A stretch of 64,000 nucleotides of DNA from Ectopseudomonas mendocina (lineage in GTDB: Bacteria > Pseudomonadota > Gammaproteobacteria > Pseudomonadales > Pseudomonadaceae), in the NCBI RefSeq assembly GCF_008041835.1, contig NZ_VRYE01000005.1, positions 1 to 64,000 on the forward strand. The letters are read 5' to 3'. Positions 28,572 through 39,931 of this stretch are shown piece by piece. Position 1 is the first letter of the stretch. Each line of letters opens with the position of its first letter. Below the pieces are notes generated by a model that was not told where the DNA came from, searched no databases, and worked only from the letters and a program-made list of their open reading frames with translations. Position numbers and translations under genes: made by a program.

Positions 28572-29366
28572 TCAGCGCCCGCTGACGATGCTCAGGCGGC
28601 CCAGCAGCGGCAGTTTGGCCAGGCGCGAGGTGAGCGGCTGGCTGACCTTCTCCAGCCATTCGCTGGCGCGGTAACCCAGCGGGGTGTAGCAGCTCCAGGC
28701 CAGCGCCAGCAGACTGAGGAACACGCCGCCGACCAAGGCGTCCGCGCCCCAGTGGGCGCCGGCCACCAGGCGCGGCAACATGCCGGTCACGGCAATCGCC
28801 CAGACCAGCAGCAGGCGCCAGCTGCGGGCGAAGAAACTCATGAAGTAGGCCCAGATCAGCAGCACCGAGGCATGATCGCCAGGGAAGCTGCGGCGGGCGC
28901 TGTCCTTCAGGTCCCAGCGCTCTTCCCAGGTCGGGAACAGCTCGGTCAGGCGCGCGCTGCCTTCTACCACCAGCGACGGACTGGCGTGCTGCCAGCCCAT
29001 GTACTCGACCAGATCGGCGAACAGCACGCGCATCAGCAGCATGACCGTCAGCGCGACGAGAAAGGCGAACAGCGCGCGACGCACTTGCGGCCCGGTGAAG
29101 ATCAGATCGGCCTTGAGCATCACCGCCAGCATCACCACGCCGACGCCGGCGTCCACCGGGCGCATGCTGCCGATGGCCCAGATATGGGCCCACACACCGC
29201 CAGCATGAACCGGATCGTTGAGCAGCCTGAACAGCCACAGATCGAAGGCGTCCCACAACTCGCGGCTGGGTTGCCACAGCCAGCTGGCAAGCAGCGCGAA
29301 GGCCACGGCATGGCAGGCCAGCATGGCGCGTGGCTGCCAGAGATGATTGATCGAAGGGCTCGACAT
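28572..29366 (-). CDS. PAP2-superfamily membrane phosphatase
   Basis: This 264-aa protein has about six hydrophobic segments and the two PAP2 catalytic motifs: RSFPGDHAS (phospho-acceptor region with catalytic His) and RLVAGAHWGADALVGG (nucleophile His and Asp). The upstream KxxxxxxRP motif is degenerate (LKDSARRSFPGD). The active site would face the periplasm. Family members act on lipid phosphates such as undecaprenyl pyrophosphate, phosphatidate or lipid A. The substrate is unknown. It is convergent with hslR and divergent from hslO. Confidence 0.83.
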   Translation of the reverse strand: MSSPSINHLWQPRAMLACHAVAFALLASWLWQPSRELWDAFDLWLFRLLNDPVHAGGVWAHIWAIGSMRPVDAGVGVVMLAVMLKADLIFTGPQVRRALFAFLVALTVMLLMRVLFADLVEYMGWQHASPSLVVEGSARLTELFPTWEERWDLKDSARRSFPGDHASVLLIWAYFMSFFARSWRLLLVWAIAVTGMLPRLVAGAHWGADALVGGVFLSLLALAWSCYTPLGYRASEWLEKVSQPLTSRLAKLPLLGRLSIVSGR

Positions 29367-29583
29367 GGGAAAACCTTTTGCTGATGAATGACAGGCCTGG
29401 CTCCAAGCGCGCGGATGATAGGCAGCGTGGCCAGCGCTACAAGCTCAGTTGCCCGCTCGTTCAGGCGGGGTTCAGCGGCGGATGTCTGGTATGTGAGCGC
29501 TGGCACATGACGGTCGGGCCTTGGTTGTGCTGGCGTTTGTGCCTAAAATCGCCAGCCTTTTTGCAGACCCTGGGCAGACCGCT

Positions 29584-30477
29584 ATGAACGACTTCAGTCA
29601 ACGTTTCCTGTTCGACGACACCGATGTGCGCGGTGAGATGGTCGCACTGCGAGAGAGCTATGCCCATGTGCTGGCCAAGCACGCCTACCCGCAGGCGGTG
29701 GCGCAACTGCTTGGCGAGATGATGGCCGCTGCAGCGCTGCTGGTCGGCACGCTGAAGTTCGATGGCCTGCTGGTGCTGCAGGCGCGCGCCGAAGGCCCGC
29801 TGTCGCTGCTGATGGTGGAATGCTCCAGCGCACGTGAACTGCGCGGCATCGCCCGCTATGACGCCGAGCGCATCGGCGCCGACGTTGACGCCGACCTGCA
29901 GAGCCTGATGCCCAATGGCGTGCTGGCCATCACCATCGACCCGGCCCGTGGCCAGCGTTACCAGGGCATCGTCGACCTGGATGGTGCCGACCTGGCCGAA
30001 TGCCTGAGCAACTACTTCGCCAGCTCCGAGCAGTTGCCGACGCGTTTCTGGCTCAAGGCCGACGGCCAGCGTGCCCGTGGTCTGCTGCTGCAGCAACTGC
30101 CGCCGCACCACCAGACCGAGCCGCAGGAGCGCGCCGAGAGCTGGAACCATGTGTTGACCCTGGCCGACACCCTGACGGCTGAAGAGCTGTTGGGGCTGGA
30201 TAACCCGACTCTGCTGCATCGCCTCTACCATGAAGAGAACGTGCGCCTGTTCGACGAGCAGCCGCTGCAGTTCCGCTGCAGTTGCTCGCGCGAGCGCTCG
30301 GCCGGTGCCCTGGCCAGCCTCGGTCAGGCCGATGCCGAGCAGCTGCTGGCCGAGCAGGGCGGCAGCGTGGTGATCGATTGCCAGTTCTGCAACGAGCGCT
30401 ATGCCTTCGATGCCGCCGACATCACTCAGCTGTTCGCTGGCGCCGGCAGCGAGGAGCCTTCGCAGACGCGGCATTGA
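29584..30477 (+). CDS. hslO: Redox-regulated chaperone Hsp33
   Basis: This 297-aa cytoplasmic holdase is activated by oxidation. The C-terminal zinc switch is complete: Cys232 and Cys234 (CSC) and Cys266 and Cys269 (CQFC). The N-terminal domain carries [16 protein letters not shown], and the [18 protein letters not shown] segment is typical of Hsp33. ATG 29584 gives the standard [12 protein letters not shown] start. hslR lies upstream with the PAP2 gene between them. Confidence 0.95.
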   Translation: MNDFSQRFLFDDTDVRGEMVALRESYAHVLAKHAYPQAVAQLLGEMMAAAALLVGTLKFDGLLVLQARAEGPLSLLMVECSSARELRGIARYDAERIGADVDADLQSLMPNGVLAITIDPARGQRYQGIVDLDGADLAECLSNYFASSEQLPTRFWLKADGQRARGLLLQQLPPHHQTEPQERAESWNHVLTLADTLTAEELLGLDNPTLLHRLYHEENVRLFDEQPLQFRCSCSRERSAGALASLGQADAEQLLAEQGGSVVIDCQFCNERYAFDAADITQLFAGAGSEEPSQTRH

Positions 30478-30566
30478 GGAAATTTTCCGGGCGATAGCCG
30501 TTCTCTATCAGATCGGAGGCTGCCAAGCACTTTGCTTTTCTGGCATACTCCCGCGACTTTTTTACC

Positions 30567-30594
30567 GTGTAGTGTGGTTGCCCCTGCACTACAC
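30567..30594 (+). promoter_or_regulatory. Perfect inverted repeat in the pckA leader
   Basis: GTGTAGTG (30567-30574) and CACTACAC (30587-30594) are exact 8-base inverted arms separated by 12 bases, 41 bases before the pckA start codon. This could be an operator for a dimeric regulator or an RNA hairpin in the 5' leader. A possible promoter (TTGCTT ... TACTCC near 30533-30550) precedes it. No regulator can be named. Confidence 0.4.
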
Positions 30595-30634
30595 AACGTT
30601 CGGAAGACTCGGCCAGCGGCCGACGGGGACCCTC

Positions 30635-32176
30635 ATGACGCAAGCCAACAACGCCGTGTACACCGACATCAGCGCCGCGCAACTGGTCGAAGAAGCCATT
30701 CGCCGTGGTGAAGGAGAACTGGCCGCCAACGGTGCGCTGGTCGTTCGTACCGGTCATCGCACTGGCCGCTCGCCGGCAGACCGCTTCATCGTTCAGGAGC
30801 CGAGCACCGAGGCGCAAATTGCCTGGGGCAACATCAACCGTCCGTTCCCGGCCGACAAGTTCGATGCCCTGTGGGATCGCGTGGTCGCCTTCAACAACGC
30901 CCAGGAACACTTCGTTTCCCATGTGCACGTCGGCTCCGCCGAAGAGCACTATCTGCCGGTGAAGATGACCACCGCGACTGCCTGGCAGAACCTGTTCGGC
31001 CGTCAGCTGTTCATCAACCCGAGCGTCTACAACCCGTCCGCCAAGGCCGAGTGGCAGATCCTCAACGTCGCCAATTTCGAATGCGTGCCCGAGCGTGACG
31101 GCACCAACTCCGATGGCTGCGTGATCATCAACTTCGCCGCCAGGAAAGTGCTGATCGCCGGCATGCGTTACGCCGGTGAAATGAAGAAGGCCATGTTCTC
31201 CGTGCAGAACTTCCTGCTGCCGGAAAAAGACGTGCTGCCGATGCACTGCGCCGCCAACATCGGCGAAGAAGGTGACGTCACCCTGTTCTTCGGTCTGTCT
31301 GGCACCGGCAAGACCACCCTGTCCGCCGACGAATCGCGTTACCTGATCGGTGACGACGAGCATGGCTGGGGCGAAGGCGTGGTGTTCAACATCGAAGGCG
31401 GTTGCTACGCCAAGTGCATCGACCTGTCCGAGAAGAACGAGCCGGTGATCTGGAAAGCCATCCAGTTCGGCACTGTGCTGGAAAACGTCGTGCTCGACGA
31501 ACAGCGCGTTCCGGATTACGCCGATGACAGCCTGACCCAGAACAGCCGCGCCGCCTACCCGCTGGAGTACGTCGAGAAGCGCAGCGAGAAGAACCTGGGC
31601 GGTGAGCCGAACGCGGTGATCTTCCTAACCTGCGACCTCACTGGCGTACTGCCGCCGGTGTCGATCCTCAACAACGAGCAGGCCGCCTACCACTTCCTGT
31701 CCGGCTACACCGCGCTGGTCGGCTCCACCGAAATGGGTTCGGGCGGCGGCATCAAGTCGACCTTCTCCACCTGCTTCGGCGCGCCGTTCTTCCCGCGTCC
31801 GGCTGGCGTCTACGCCGAGCTGCTGATCAAGCGCATCAATGCCTTCGGCTCCAAGGTCTACCTGGTCAACACCGGCTGGACCGGCGGTGGCTACGGCGTC
31901 GGCAAGCGTTTCAACATCCCCACCACCCGTGGTGTGATCGCCGCCATCCAGAGCGGTGCGCTGATCGGTGCCGAGACCGAGCACCTGCCGATCATCAACC
32001 TGGACGTGCCGAAGGCCGTTCCGGGCGTCGACACCAACCTGCTCAACCCGCGCAACACCTGGGCAGACAAGAACGCCTACGACGAAGCCGCCAAAGGCCT
32101 GGCCAAGCTGTTCATCGACAACTTCGCCAAGTTCGATGTCAGCGACGCGATCAAGAACGCCGGCCCGCAGCTGTAA
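30635..32176 (+). CDS. pckA: Phosphoenolpyruvate carboxykinase (ATP)
   Basis: This 513-aa ATP-dependent enzyme converts oxaloacetate to phosphoenolpyruvate for gluconeogenesis. Motifs are [10 protein letters not shown] (42-51), the kinase loop [13 protein letters not shown] (218-230) and a later [18 protein letters not shown] block. Length equals known Pseudomonas enzymes. The frame is open upstream to 30401, but ATG 30635 gives [13 protein letters not shown] with the normal N-terminus. A strong terminator follows 20 bases after the stop. Confidence 0.95.
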   Translation: MTQANNAVYTDISAAQLVEEAIRRGEGELAANGALVVRTGHRTGRSPADRFIVQEPSTEAQIAWGNINRPFPADKFDALWDRVVAFNNAQEHFVSHVHVGSAEEHYLPVKMTTATAWQNLFGRQLFINPSVYNPSAKAEWQILNVANFECVPERDGTNSDGCVIINFAARKVLIAGMRYAGEMKKAMFSVQNFLLPEKDVLPMHCAANIGEEGDVTLFFGLSGTGKTTLSADESRYLIGDDEHGWGEGVVFNIEGGCYAKCIDLSEKNEPVIWKAIQFGTVLENVVLDEQRVPDYADDSLTQNSRAAYPLEYVEKRSEKNLGGEPNAVIFLTCDLTGVLPPVSILNNEQAAYHFLSGYTALVGSTEMGSGGGIKSTFSTCFGAPFFPRPAGVYAELLIKRINAFGSKVYLVNTGWTGGGYGVGKRFNIPTTRGVIAAIQSGALIGAETEHLPIINLDVPKAVPGVDTNLLNPRNTWADKNAYDEAAKGLAKLFIDNFAKFDVSDAIKNAGPQL

Positions 32177-32196
32177 GCTGAGCCGCGCTTCTGACC

Positions 32197-32221
32197 AAGC
32201 CGCCTTCGGGCGGCTTTGTCA
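32197..32221 (+). terminator. Rho-independent terminator of pckA
   Basis: AAGCCGCC (32197-32204), loop TTCG, GGCGGCTT (32209-32216) and a following short T-rich tail make a strong hairpin 20 bases after the pckA stop codon. Confidence 0.85.
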
Positions 32222-32240
32222 TTTATGGCGTGGTGGTCGC

Positions 32241-32298
32241 GGAGCCCGGATGAAATCCGGGATGGCTGGTGACCCTTCCCGGACTTTATCCGGGCTAC
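32241..32298. repeat. REP-like inverted repeat, second copy of the 28507 family
   Basis: GAGCCCGGATGAAATCCGGG on the left faces CCCGGACTTTATCCGGGCTAC on the right, the same architecture as 28507-28566 with substitutions. It lies between the pckA terminator and the helicase gene. Confidence 0.8.
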
Positions 32299-32368
32299 GT
32301 TCCATGGCGTACCCTGGCGAACCGCGTTATGGTCAGGGGCCATTCAGCGGTCAACGGAGTGACAGCGC

Positions 32369-34285
<1,917 letters not shown>

Positions 34286-34325
34286 GGATGATCGCCTGTG
34301 AAATGCCTGGTGCGCACGGCGCACC

Positions 34326-34925
34326 CTACTGGGCGACGCGTTGGCCTTCGGCCAGTGTCCAGTCCACCAGTTCGCGGGACAATTGATCGGCAGCCTTGCC
34401 GAACGCAGTCACTACTGCGGTAATCGAGGTATCGCCTGCTGCCTGGCTGACGCTGAAGCGGCGGCTGGCGATGATCTTCTGGCTGCGCGTATCCACCAGG
34501 TTGACCTCAAGACGGATCAGCGCGTACGGGATACCGTCTCGGTATTCGCTATGGAAGCTGCGCAGATCGCTGACCAGTTCCAGGTCGGCCTGCAGGCGCT
34601 GGTCCTCGTTGCTGAGCGCCTGAATCCGGCCATCATCCTGAAATGCATCGAGCAGTCGCGCACGCAACAACTGTGGCGTGCGCTCGCTCCAGCGCACGCC
34701 TTGATAGGTGTTTACTCGTCCGGGTTCGGGCAGCACGACGATACGTGTACCGTCTAGCAACTGGTTGCTGACCGGGCTGTTGACCCGCAGCGACCAGTCG
34801 ACACGCTGTGTCTGTGCCGGCAGCGTCGTGGCCGGTAGCAGGTAGATATCCAGCGGTTCGCTCTGCGGCAAGATCGAGCAGGCGCTGAGCAGGCCAGCGG
34901 CCAGCAGCAGGGACAGACGCTTCAT
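34326..34925 (-). CDS. ABC-type transport auxiliary lipoprotein (PqiC/MCE-associated)
   Basis: This 199-aa protein starts with a lipoprotein signal (MKRLSLLLAAGLLSAC, lipobox Cys16) and should be anchored in the outer or inner membrane facing the periplasm. The rest fits the ABC_trans_aux family (YLLPATTLPAQ; SERTPQLLRARLLDAF; IASRRFSVSQ). It is the last gene of a four-gene lipid-transport operon and overlaps the MCE gene by 4 bases. It is likely the outer-membrane-side component that receives or delivers lipid. Confidence 0.85.
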   Translation of the reverse strand: MKRLSLLLAAGLLSACSILPQSEPLDIYLLPATTLPAQTQRVDWSLRVNSPVSNQLLDGTRIVVLPEPGRVNTYQGVRWSERTPQLLRARLLDAFQDDGRIQALSNEDQRLQADLELVSDLRSFHSEYRDGIPYALIRLEVNLVDTRSQKIIASRRFSVSQAAGDTSITAVVTAFGKAADQLSRELVDWTLAEGQRVAQ

Positions 34926-35839
34926 GGTTGGAACTCCTTGATGCTGTCGTTGCGCAGCAGGTAGCCGGTGGGGTCCTGCTCCAGGCGGCGGGAGAAGCTG
35001 CGCAGGGCGCCGAGGGTATCGCGCAGTTCGCCAATCGCCGGGCCCAGCTCGCCGAGGCCCTGCATGCCACTGTCCAGCGCACTGCGATTGCTTTCCAGCA
35101 ACTGCTCGATGCTGCGGCTGCTGCGCTCCAGCGAGGCCATCAGGCGTTCGGCATTGTCCAGCGCCTGGCTGCCCTGGCCGTCGAGCAGGCGCTTGGCGGT
35201 GCGCATCAACTCGGCTGCTTCGCGGGTGGCCGCGCTGGTCTGGCGCAGGGCTTCACCGAGTTCGTCACGCTGGTCGGCGATGCCGGCGGTGGCCTGCTCG
35301 AGATTTTCCAGGGTGCGCGAGACGCGCTCGGCATTCTCGCGCGAAAGCATGCGGTTGGCGCGGTTGAGCAGGCGGGTGATATTGACCACCAGGTCCTCGC
35401 CATTGGCCATCAGTCGCGACAGCGGCGAGCGGTCGGCGATAATGATGCCGGGTTGACCATCCTCCCCCTTCAGGGGCGGGCTTTCCGGGCTGCCGCTGTA
35501 TAGCTGGATCACCGCCAGACCGGTGATGCTGGTGATCGACAGGCGCGCACGGGTGTCCTGCTTGATCGGTGTGCCACCGACGATACGGATGCGCGCGCGC
35601 ACCGTGCGTGGATCGTCGGGGTCGAGGCCGAGGCGGATCACGTCACCGACCTTGATGCCGCTGTACTGCACCGCACTGCCCTGCGACAGGCCGCTGACCT
35701 CCTCGTTGAAGATCACTTCGTAATCGGTGAAGGCGCGATCGGCACCGGCCTTGTTCAGCCACAGGCCGAACAGCAGCGCGGCCCCTACCGTAAGCACGGT
35801 AAACAGGCCGATCAGCACATGATGGGCTCTGGGTTCCAT
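34922..35839 (-). CDS. MlaD-family MCE-domain substrate-binding protein
   Basis: This 305-aa protein has one N-terminal membrane helix (about 7-27) and a single MCE domain (about 38-125, with FNEEVSGLSQGSAVQYSGIKVGDV). A long helical region follows (about 150-290), richer in coiled-coil-type heptads than MlaD of the core Mla system. MCE proteins form hexameric rings that carry lipids across the periplasm. Its start codon directly follows the ATPase stop (TGAATG). The cargo is unknown. Confidence 0.87.
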   Translation of the reverse strand: MEPRAHHVLIGLFTVLTVGAALLFGLWLNKAGADRAFTDYEVIFNEEVSGLSQGSAVQYSGIKVGDVIRLGLDPDDPRTVRARIRIVGGTPIKQDTRARLSITSITGLAVIQLYSGSPESPPLKGEDGQPGIIIADRSPLSRLMANGEDLVVNITRLLNRANRMLSRENAERVSRTLENLEQATAGIADQRDELGEALRQTSAATREAAELMRTAKRLLDGQGSQALDNAERLMASLERSSRSIEQLLESNRSALDSGMQGLGELGPAIGELRDTLGALRSFSRRLEQDPTGYLLRNDSIKEFQP

Positions 35840-36625
35840 TCATTGACTCCCTGCCGCCGTAGCGGTCTGTGCAGCCGCGCGTCCACGCGGGCCGTGAAAA
35901 TATTGCTGGATCCAGGCATCGTCGGTGGCGGCCACCACGTCCAGGCGGTCGGCCACCAATACCTTCTTCTGCGCCAGCACCGCGACGCGGTCGCAGATGC
36001 TGTAGAGCGTGTCCAGGTCGTGGGTGACCAGAAACACGCTGAGCCCCAGGCTGTCGCTGAGGGTGCGAATCAGCTGGTCGAAGGCGGCTGCGCCGATGGG
36101 GTCGAGGCCGGCGGTCGGCTCGTCGAGAAACAGAATGTCCGGATCCAGCGCCAGGGCGCGGGCCAGGGCGGCGCGTTTGACCATGCCACCGGACAGTGAG
36201 CTGGGGTATTTGTCGGCGGCATTGCTGGGCAGGCCGGCCAGGGCGATCTTGACCCGCGCCAGGCGTTCGGCGGCGGCGCGCGACAGGCCGGCGTGCTCGA
36301 TCAGTGGCAGGGCAATGTTCTCGCTCACCGTCAGCGAGGAGAACAGCGCGCCGCGCTGGTAGAGCACGCCGAAGCGCCGCTCCAGTTGCGAGCGGCGTTC
36401 TGTCGGCAGGCTCAGCAGCTCTTCACCGAATACCCGTACGGTACCGGCATTGGGGCGGCGCAGGCCGACGATGCTGCGCAGCAGCACCGACTTGCCGGTA
36501 CCCGAGCCGCCGACCACGCCGAGAATCTCACCGCGGTACAGGTCGAAATCCAGATGCTCGTGCACCACCTGGCGGCCAAAGCGGTTGCTCAGGTTGCGCA
36601 CCTCGATGACGCTGTCGCGGCTCAC
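35840..36625 (-). CDS. MlaF-like ABC transporter ATP-binding protein
   Basis: This 261-aa ATPase of the MCE transporter has Walker A GGSGTGKSV, signature SLSGGMVKRAALARAL with the Met typical of MlaF-type ATPases (GGM instead of GGQ), Walker B ILFLDEPTAGLDP and switch VTHDLDTLY. It is cytoplasmic, bound to the permease encoded just upstream, whose stop overlaps its start by 4 bases. Confidence 0.9.
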   Translation of the reverse strand: MSRDSVIEVRNLSNRFGRQVVHEHLDFDLYRGEILGVVGGSGTGKSVLLRSIVGLRRPNAGTVRVFGEELLSLPTERRSQLERRFGVLYQRGALFSSLTVSENIALPLIEHAGLSRAAAERLARVKIALAGLPSNAADKYPSSLSGGMVKRAALARALALDPDILFLDEPTAGLDPIGAAAFDQLIRTLSDSLGLSVFLVTHDLDTLYSICDRVAVLAQKKVLVADRLDVVAATDDAWIQQYFHGPRGRAAAQTATAAGSQ

Positions 36626-37761
36626 CAGCCCATCTCCATCAGGAACAGCGCAGCCAGGGCATCAAGCAGGATCACCACGAAGATCGACTGCACCACCGCC
36701 GAGGTGGTGTGCTCACCCACCGATTGCGCACTGCCGCTGACCTTGAAACCTTCCAGGCAGCCGATCAGGGCGATCAGGAAGGCGAAAATCGGCGCCTTGA
36801 GCAGGCCGACCAGGAAGTGCCGCAGCAGGTCGCTGTCCTGCAGGATCGACAGGTGCATGACCAGCGGGATATCCAGCGCCACGATGCAGACCAGGGCGCC
36901 GCCGAGCATACCGCTGAGCATGGCGATGAAGGTCAGGATCGGCAGGGCGATGAGCATGGCGAACACCCGGGGCAGCACCAGCAGTTCGATGGGGCTCAGG
37001 CCCAGGGTGCGAATGGCGTCAATTTCCTCGTTGGCTTTCATCGAGCCGATTTGCGCGGTGAAGGCGCTGGCGGTGCGCCCGGCCATGAGAATGGCGGTAA
37101 GCAGCACGCCGAACTCGCGCAGGAAGGAGAAGGCCACCAGGTTCACCGTGTAGATGCTGGCGCCGAAGTCGGCGAGGATGGTCGCGCCGAGAAAGGCCAC
37201 CACGGCGCCGACCAGAAAGGTCAGCAGGGCGACGATGGGCACGGCGTTGAGCCCGCATTGCTCCAGGTGCGCGGCCAGGGCGGTCAGGCGCCAGCGTCGC
37301 GGGCGCAGCAGAATCGCCAGCATGCTGGCCAGGGTCAGGCCCATGAAGCCGAGCAGGGCACGGCCCTGGTGCCACATGCCTTCGACCACTTCGCCGATAT
37401 GCCCGAGCACTTCACGCACCACCGAGGGTTGCTCTGTTGGCTGCGTCTGCGGGCTGTCGGCCATGGCGTCTGCCACCGCCAGCAGCAGGGCGCGGCGCTG
37501 CGCGCTCAAGGCGCTCTGCTGTACGAGCTGGCGCAGGCGTTCGCTGCCGAGCAGTTCGACCAGCAGCGCTGCACCGGCAGTATCCAGCGCGGCCAGGTCG
37601 CCGAGGTCGACGCGTTCGCTGCCCTGCAGGCGTTCGCGCAACGCCAATACCTGGGGTTCGAGCAGGCTGTAATGGGCCAGCGTCCAGTCGCCACCCAGCC
37701 GCAGGTCGCTGGCGGCCTCCGTGTCGCGGGTCTGCGGCGAAGTCAGGTAGGGTGTAGTCAT
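36622..37761 (-). CDS. MlaE-like permease with N-terminal STAS domain
   Basis: This 379-aa protein fuses an N-terminal STAS-like domain (about 20-95, RVDLGDLAALDTAGAALLVELL) to an MlaE permease with five or so membrane helices (about 135-379; motif AFSFLREFGVLLTAILMAGRTASAF). In the core Mla system the STAS protein is the separate MlaB, so this is a fused-type operon such as P. aeruginosa PA3211-3214 as I recall. ATG 37761 is used; a GTG two codons upstream is possible. It is the first gene of the operon and divergent from the monooxygenase gene. Confidence 0.87.
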   Translation of the reverse strand: MTTPYLTSPQTRDTEAASDLRLGGDWTLAHYSLLEPQVLALRERLQGSERVDLGDLAALDTAGAALLVELLGSERLRQLVQQSALSAQRRALLLAVADAMADSPQTQPTEQPSVVREVLGHIGEVVEGMWHQGRALLGFMGLTLASMLAILLRPRRWRLTALAAHLEQCGLNAVPIVALLTFLVGAVVAFLGATILADFGASIYTVNLVAFSFLREFGVLLTAILMAGRTASAFTAQIGSMKANEEIDAIRTLGLSPIELLVLPRVFAMLIALPILTFIAMLSGMLGGALVCIVALDIPLVMHLSILQDSDLLRHFLVGLLKAPIFAFLIALIGCLEGFKVSGSAQSVGEHTTSAVVQSIFVVILLDALAALFLMEMGW

Positions 37762-37908
37762 CGGCACAGCTTACCGCCGCACGGGTCTTTCAGGCCAGCC
37801 ATGCCGGTCAGCAGATGTGAATGGCGTGTGGCAGCTTCGGCACGCAGCGGATGACAGGCGCATGCGCTAAGGTGATGCGCATCCTTGCAAGACCGTGAGG
37901 GATGCGCC

Positions 37909-39396
37909 ATGTCCATCGAACATCTGGATGTCCTGATCATCGGTGCCGGTCTGTCCGGTATCGGCGCGGCCTGTCATCTCAAAAGACTGTGCCCGGACAA
38001 GCGCTTGGCCATTCTCGAAGCGCGCGAGGCCATGGGCGGCACCTGGGATCTGTTTCGTTATCCGGGCATCCGCTCCGATTCGGACATGTACACCCTCGGC
38101 TACAACTTCAAGCCCTGGCGCGATGCGCAAGCCATCGCTGACGGCGCTTCGATTCGCCGCTACATCGAGGAAACCGCCGCCGAGCACGCCGTCGACCGCT
38201 TGATTCGCTATCGGCACAAGGTGCTCCAGGCCAATTGGTGCAGTGCCGACGCCACCTGGCAGTTGCTGGTGCAGCGTGGTGATGAGGCCGAGCCGCTGCG
38301 CATGCGTTGTCAGTTCCTGATGATGTGCACCGGCTACTACCGCTACGAGGCCGGCTATACCCCCGAATTCGCCGGGCGTGAGGCTTATCAGGGCACCTTC
38401 ATCCATCCGCAGCAGTGGCCAGAAGGGTTCGACCACAGCGGCAAGCGTGTGCTGGTGATCGGCAGCGGTGCGACCGCCGTGACCCTGGTGCCGGCGCTGG
38501 CCGAGCGCGCGGCGCAGGTGACCATGCTGCAGCGTTCGCCGAGTTACGTGATCAACCTGCCGCAGCGTGATGCGTTATCCAACGCGCTGCGGCGAGTGTT
38601 GCCGGAGAAATGGGTGTACCGCCTGGCGCGCGGGCGCAACGTCACCCTGCAGCTGGTCTTCTATACGCTGGCCAAACGCTTTCCCAATCTGGTGCGGCGG
38701 ATACTGCTGGGGCTGGTGCGCCGTCAACTGGGCGAGCAAGTCGATCTGCGCCATTTCAGCCCCCGCTACAAACCCTGGGATCAGCGCGTCTGTGCGGTGC
38801 CGGACGGCGATCTGTTCCGGGTATTGCTCCAGGGCAAGGCACAGGTGGTGACGGCCGAGATCGAGTGTTTCACTGCGCACGGCATCCGCCTGAAAAGCGG
38901 TGAGGAACTGACTGCCGACGTGATCGTCAGCGCCACCGGCCTGCAGTTGCAGTTGTTCGGTGGTATCGAGGTGCAGGTCGATGGTGTGCCTTTCCAGGCG
39001 TCGCTGAGCATGGGCTACCGGGGCATCATGCTGCGCGATCTGCCCAACCTGGCGGTGGTGATGGGGTATACCAACGCCAGCTGGACGCTCAAGGCCGACC
39101 TCTCCAGCGAATGCTTCTGCCGACTGATCAGGCACCTGGACGCCATCGGCATGCGCCAGGTGACCCCGCGTGATCGCGCAGGCAACGTCCGCCCTGAGCC
39201 TTTTCTCGACTTGCAGTCAGGTTATATCGAGCGGGCCGTGCACCTGTTGCCAACCCAGGGTGACCGCGTGCCGTGGAAGCTGCATCAGAACTACCTGCTC
39301 GACCTGGTGCTCTTGCGCTACGGCAAGCTGGAGGATGACTATCTGGTGTTCTCTTCGCCTCGGCGCGAGTCGCACATGGCGTTGGTGCAGCCTTGA
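37909..39396 (+). CDS. Flavin-containing monooxygenase, AlmA-like
   Basis: This 495-aa class B flavoprotein monooxygenase has FAD-binding GAGLSGIG (12-19), an NADPH-binding GSGATA (185-190) and the Baeyer-Villiger fingerprint YQGTFIHPQQWP (160-171). The GGTWDLFRYPGIRSDSDM (43-60) and PWDQRVCAVPDGDLF segments match AlmA of Acinetobacter, a long-chain alkane hydroxylase. Baeyer-Villiger chemistry on ketones is also possible. It may act in the cytoplasm on hydrophobic substrates. No regulator or partner gene is obvious; the divergent MCE operon is the only lipid-linked neighbour. Confidence 0.82.
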   Translation: MSIEHLDVLIIGAGLSGIGAACHLKRLCPDKRLAILEAREAMGGTWDLFRYPGIRSDSDMYTLGYNFKPWRDAQAIADGASIRRYIEETAAEHAVDRLIRYRHKVLQANWCSADATWQLLVQRGDEAEPLRMRCQFLMMCTGYYRYEAGYTPEFAGREAYQGTFIHPQQWPEGFDHSGKRVLVIGSGATAVTLVPALAERAAQVTMLQRSPSYVINLPQRDALSNALRRVLPEKWVYRLARGRNVTLQLVFYTLAKRFPNLVRRILLGLVRRQLGEQVDLRHFSPRYKPWDQRVCAVPDGDLFRVLLQGKAQVVTAEIECFTAHGIRLKSGEELTADVIVSATGLQLQLFGGIEVQVDGVPFQASLSMGYRGIMLRDLPNLAVVMGYTNASWTLKADLSSECFCRLIRHLDAIGMRQVTPRDRAGNVRPEPFLDLQSGYIERAVHLLPTQGDRVPWKLHQNYLLDLVLLRYGKLEDDYLVFSSPRRESHMALVQP

Positions 39397-39506
39397 GCGG
39401 AGCAATGCCATGGCAAAGTTCCTACACGGGAAAGCGTCAACGCGCCGCTTACTTTTCTGGCATAGCGCCACTACACTTTCGCCAATTGCATCACGGATGA
39501 ACAATC

Positions 39507-39521
39507 AGGTGCCAGGCACCT
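39507..39521. promoter_or_regulatory. 15-base palindrome upstream of the 55-aa gene
   Basis: AGGTGCCAGGCACCT is a perfect palindrome around one central base, 20 bases before the start codon at 39542 and just before its AAGAGGT ribosome-binding site. It could be an operator or a hairpin that limits translation. Confidence 0.4.
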
Positions 39522-39541
39522 AGCCAATCAAGAGGTCGGTC

Positions 39542-39709
39542 ATGAAGGAACAGCGCCATCTGCCCGCACTACGGGCTCATGTCGAGCAATTGCTGAGCAA
39601 GGGCTGGATCATCTCCAATCGCAACCCATTGACCCTGCAGAACGGTCATCGTTGCTATCTGGTTTCCCACGGCATGCTGATCAGCGACTCTTCTTCGCGC
39701 GCTGTCTGA
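39542..39709 (+). CDS. Unrecognised 55-aa small protein
   Basis: ATG 39542 is preceded by AAGAGGT at suitable spacing, and 55 codons follow before TGA. The product begins MKEQRHLPALRAHVEQLLSK and ends ISDSSSRAV. It has no signal peptide or membrane helix. It has a basic, soluble character with a helix-prone N-terminal half (LRAHVEQLLSKGWIIS), and one Cys. I cannot assign a family. The good ribosome site and GC-rich third positions favour a real gene. It follows the monooxygenase by 145 bases, on the same strand. Confidence 0.6.
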   Translation: MKEQRHLPALRAHVEQLLSKGWIISNRNPLTLQNGHRCYLVSHGMLISDSSSRAV

Positions 39710-39931
39710 TTGCTTTCCCGACCGCTGCGCCCTGATCCCCGTCTGGCGCAGCGTTTACCGGATGTTGCCCGCCAGCCACCTCCATTCCTCCTTATGCTCC
39801 CGTCCTGACTGGGCTGATGGTCTCTGTTCATCTCGGTCTGTCGTGCTCGATAGGCAGTGAAAGCAACGCTAACGTCTTGGTCTGAACGTGGTCAGTGCCT
39901 ATAACCATTGGGTCACTGTCAGGGGAGTAAC
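39710..39931. other. Non-coding stretch before the aldo/keto reductase remnant
   Basis: I see no reading frame with support, no hairpin-plus-U-tract and no repeat copy in these 222 bases. The last 20 bases contain AGGGGAG, the ribosome site of the following pseudogene. Confidence 0.4.
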
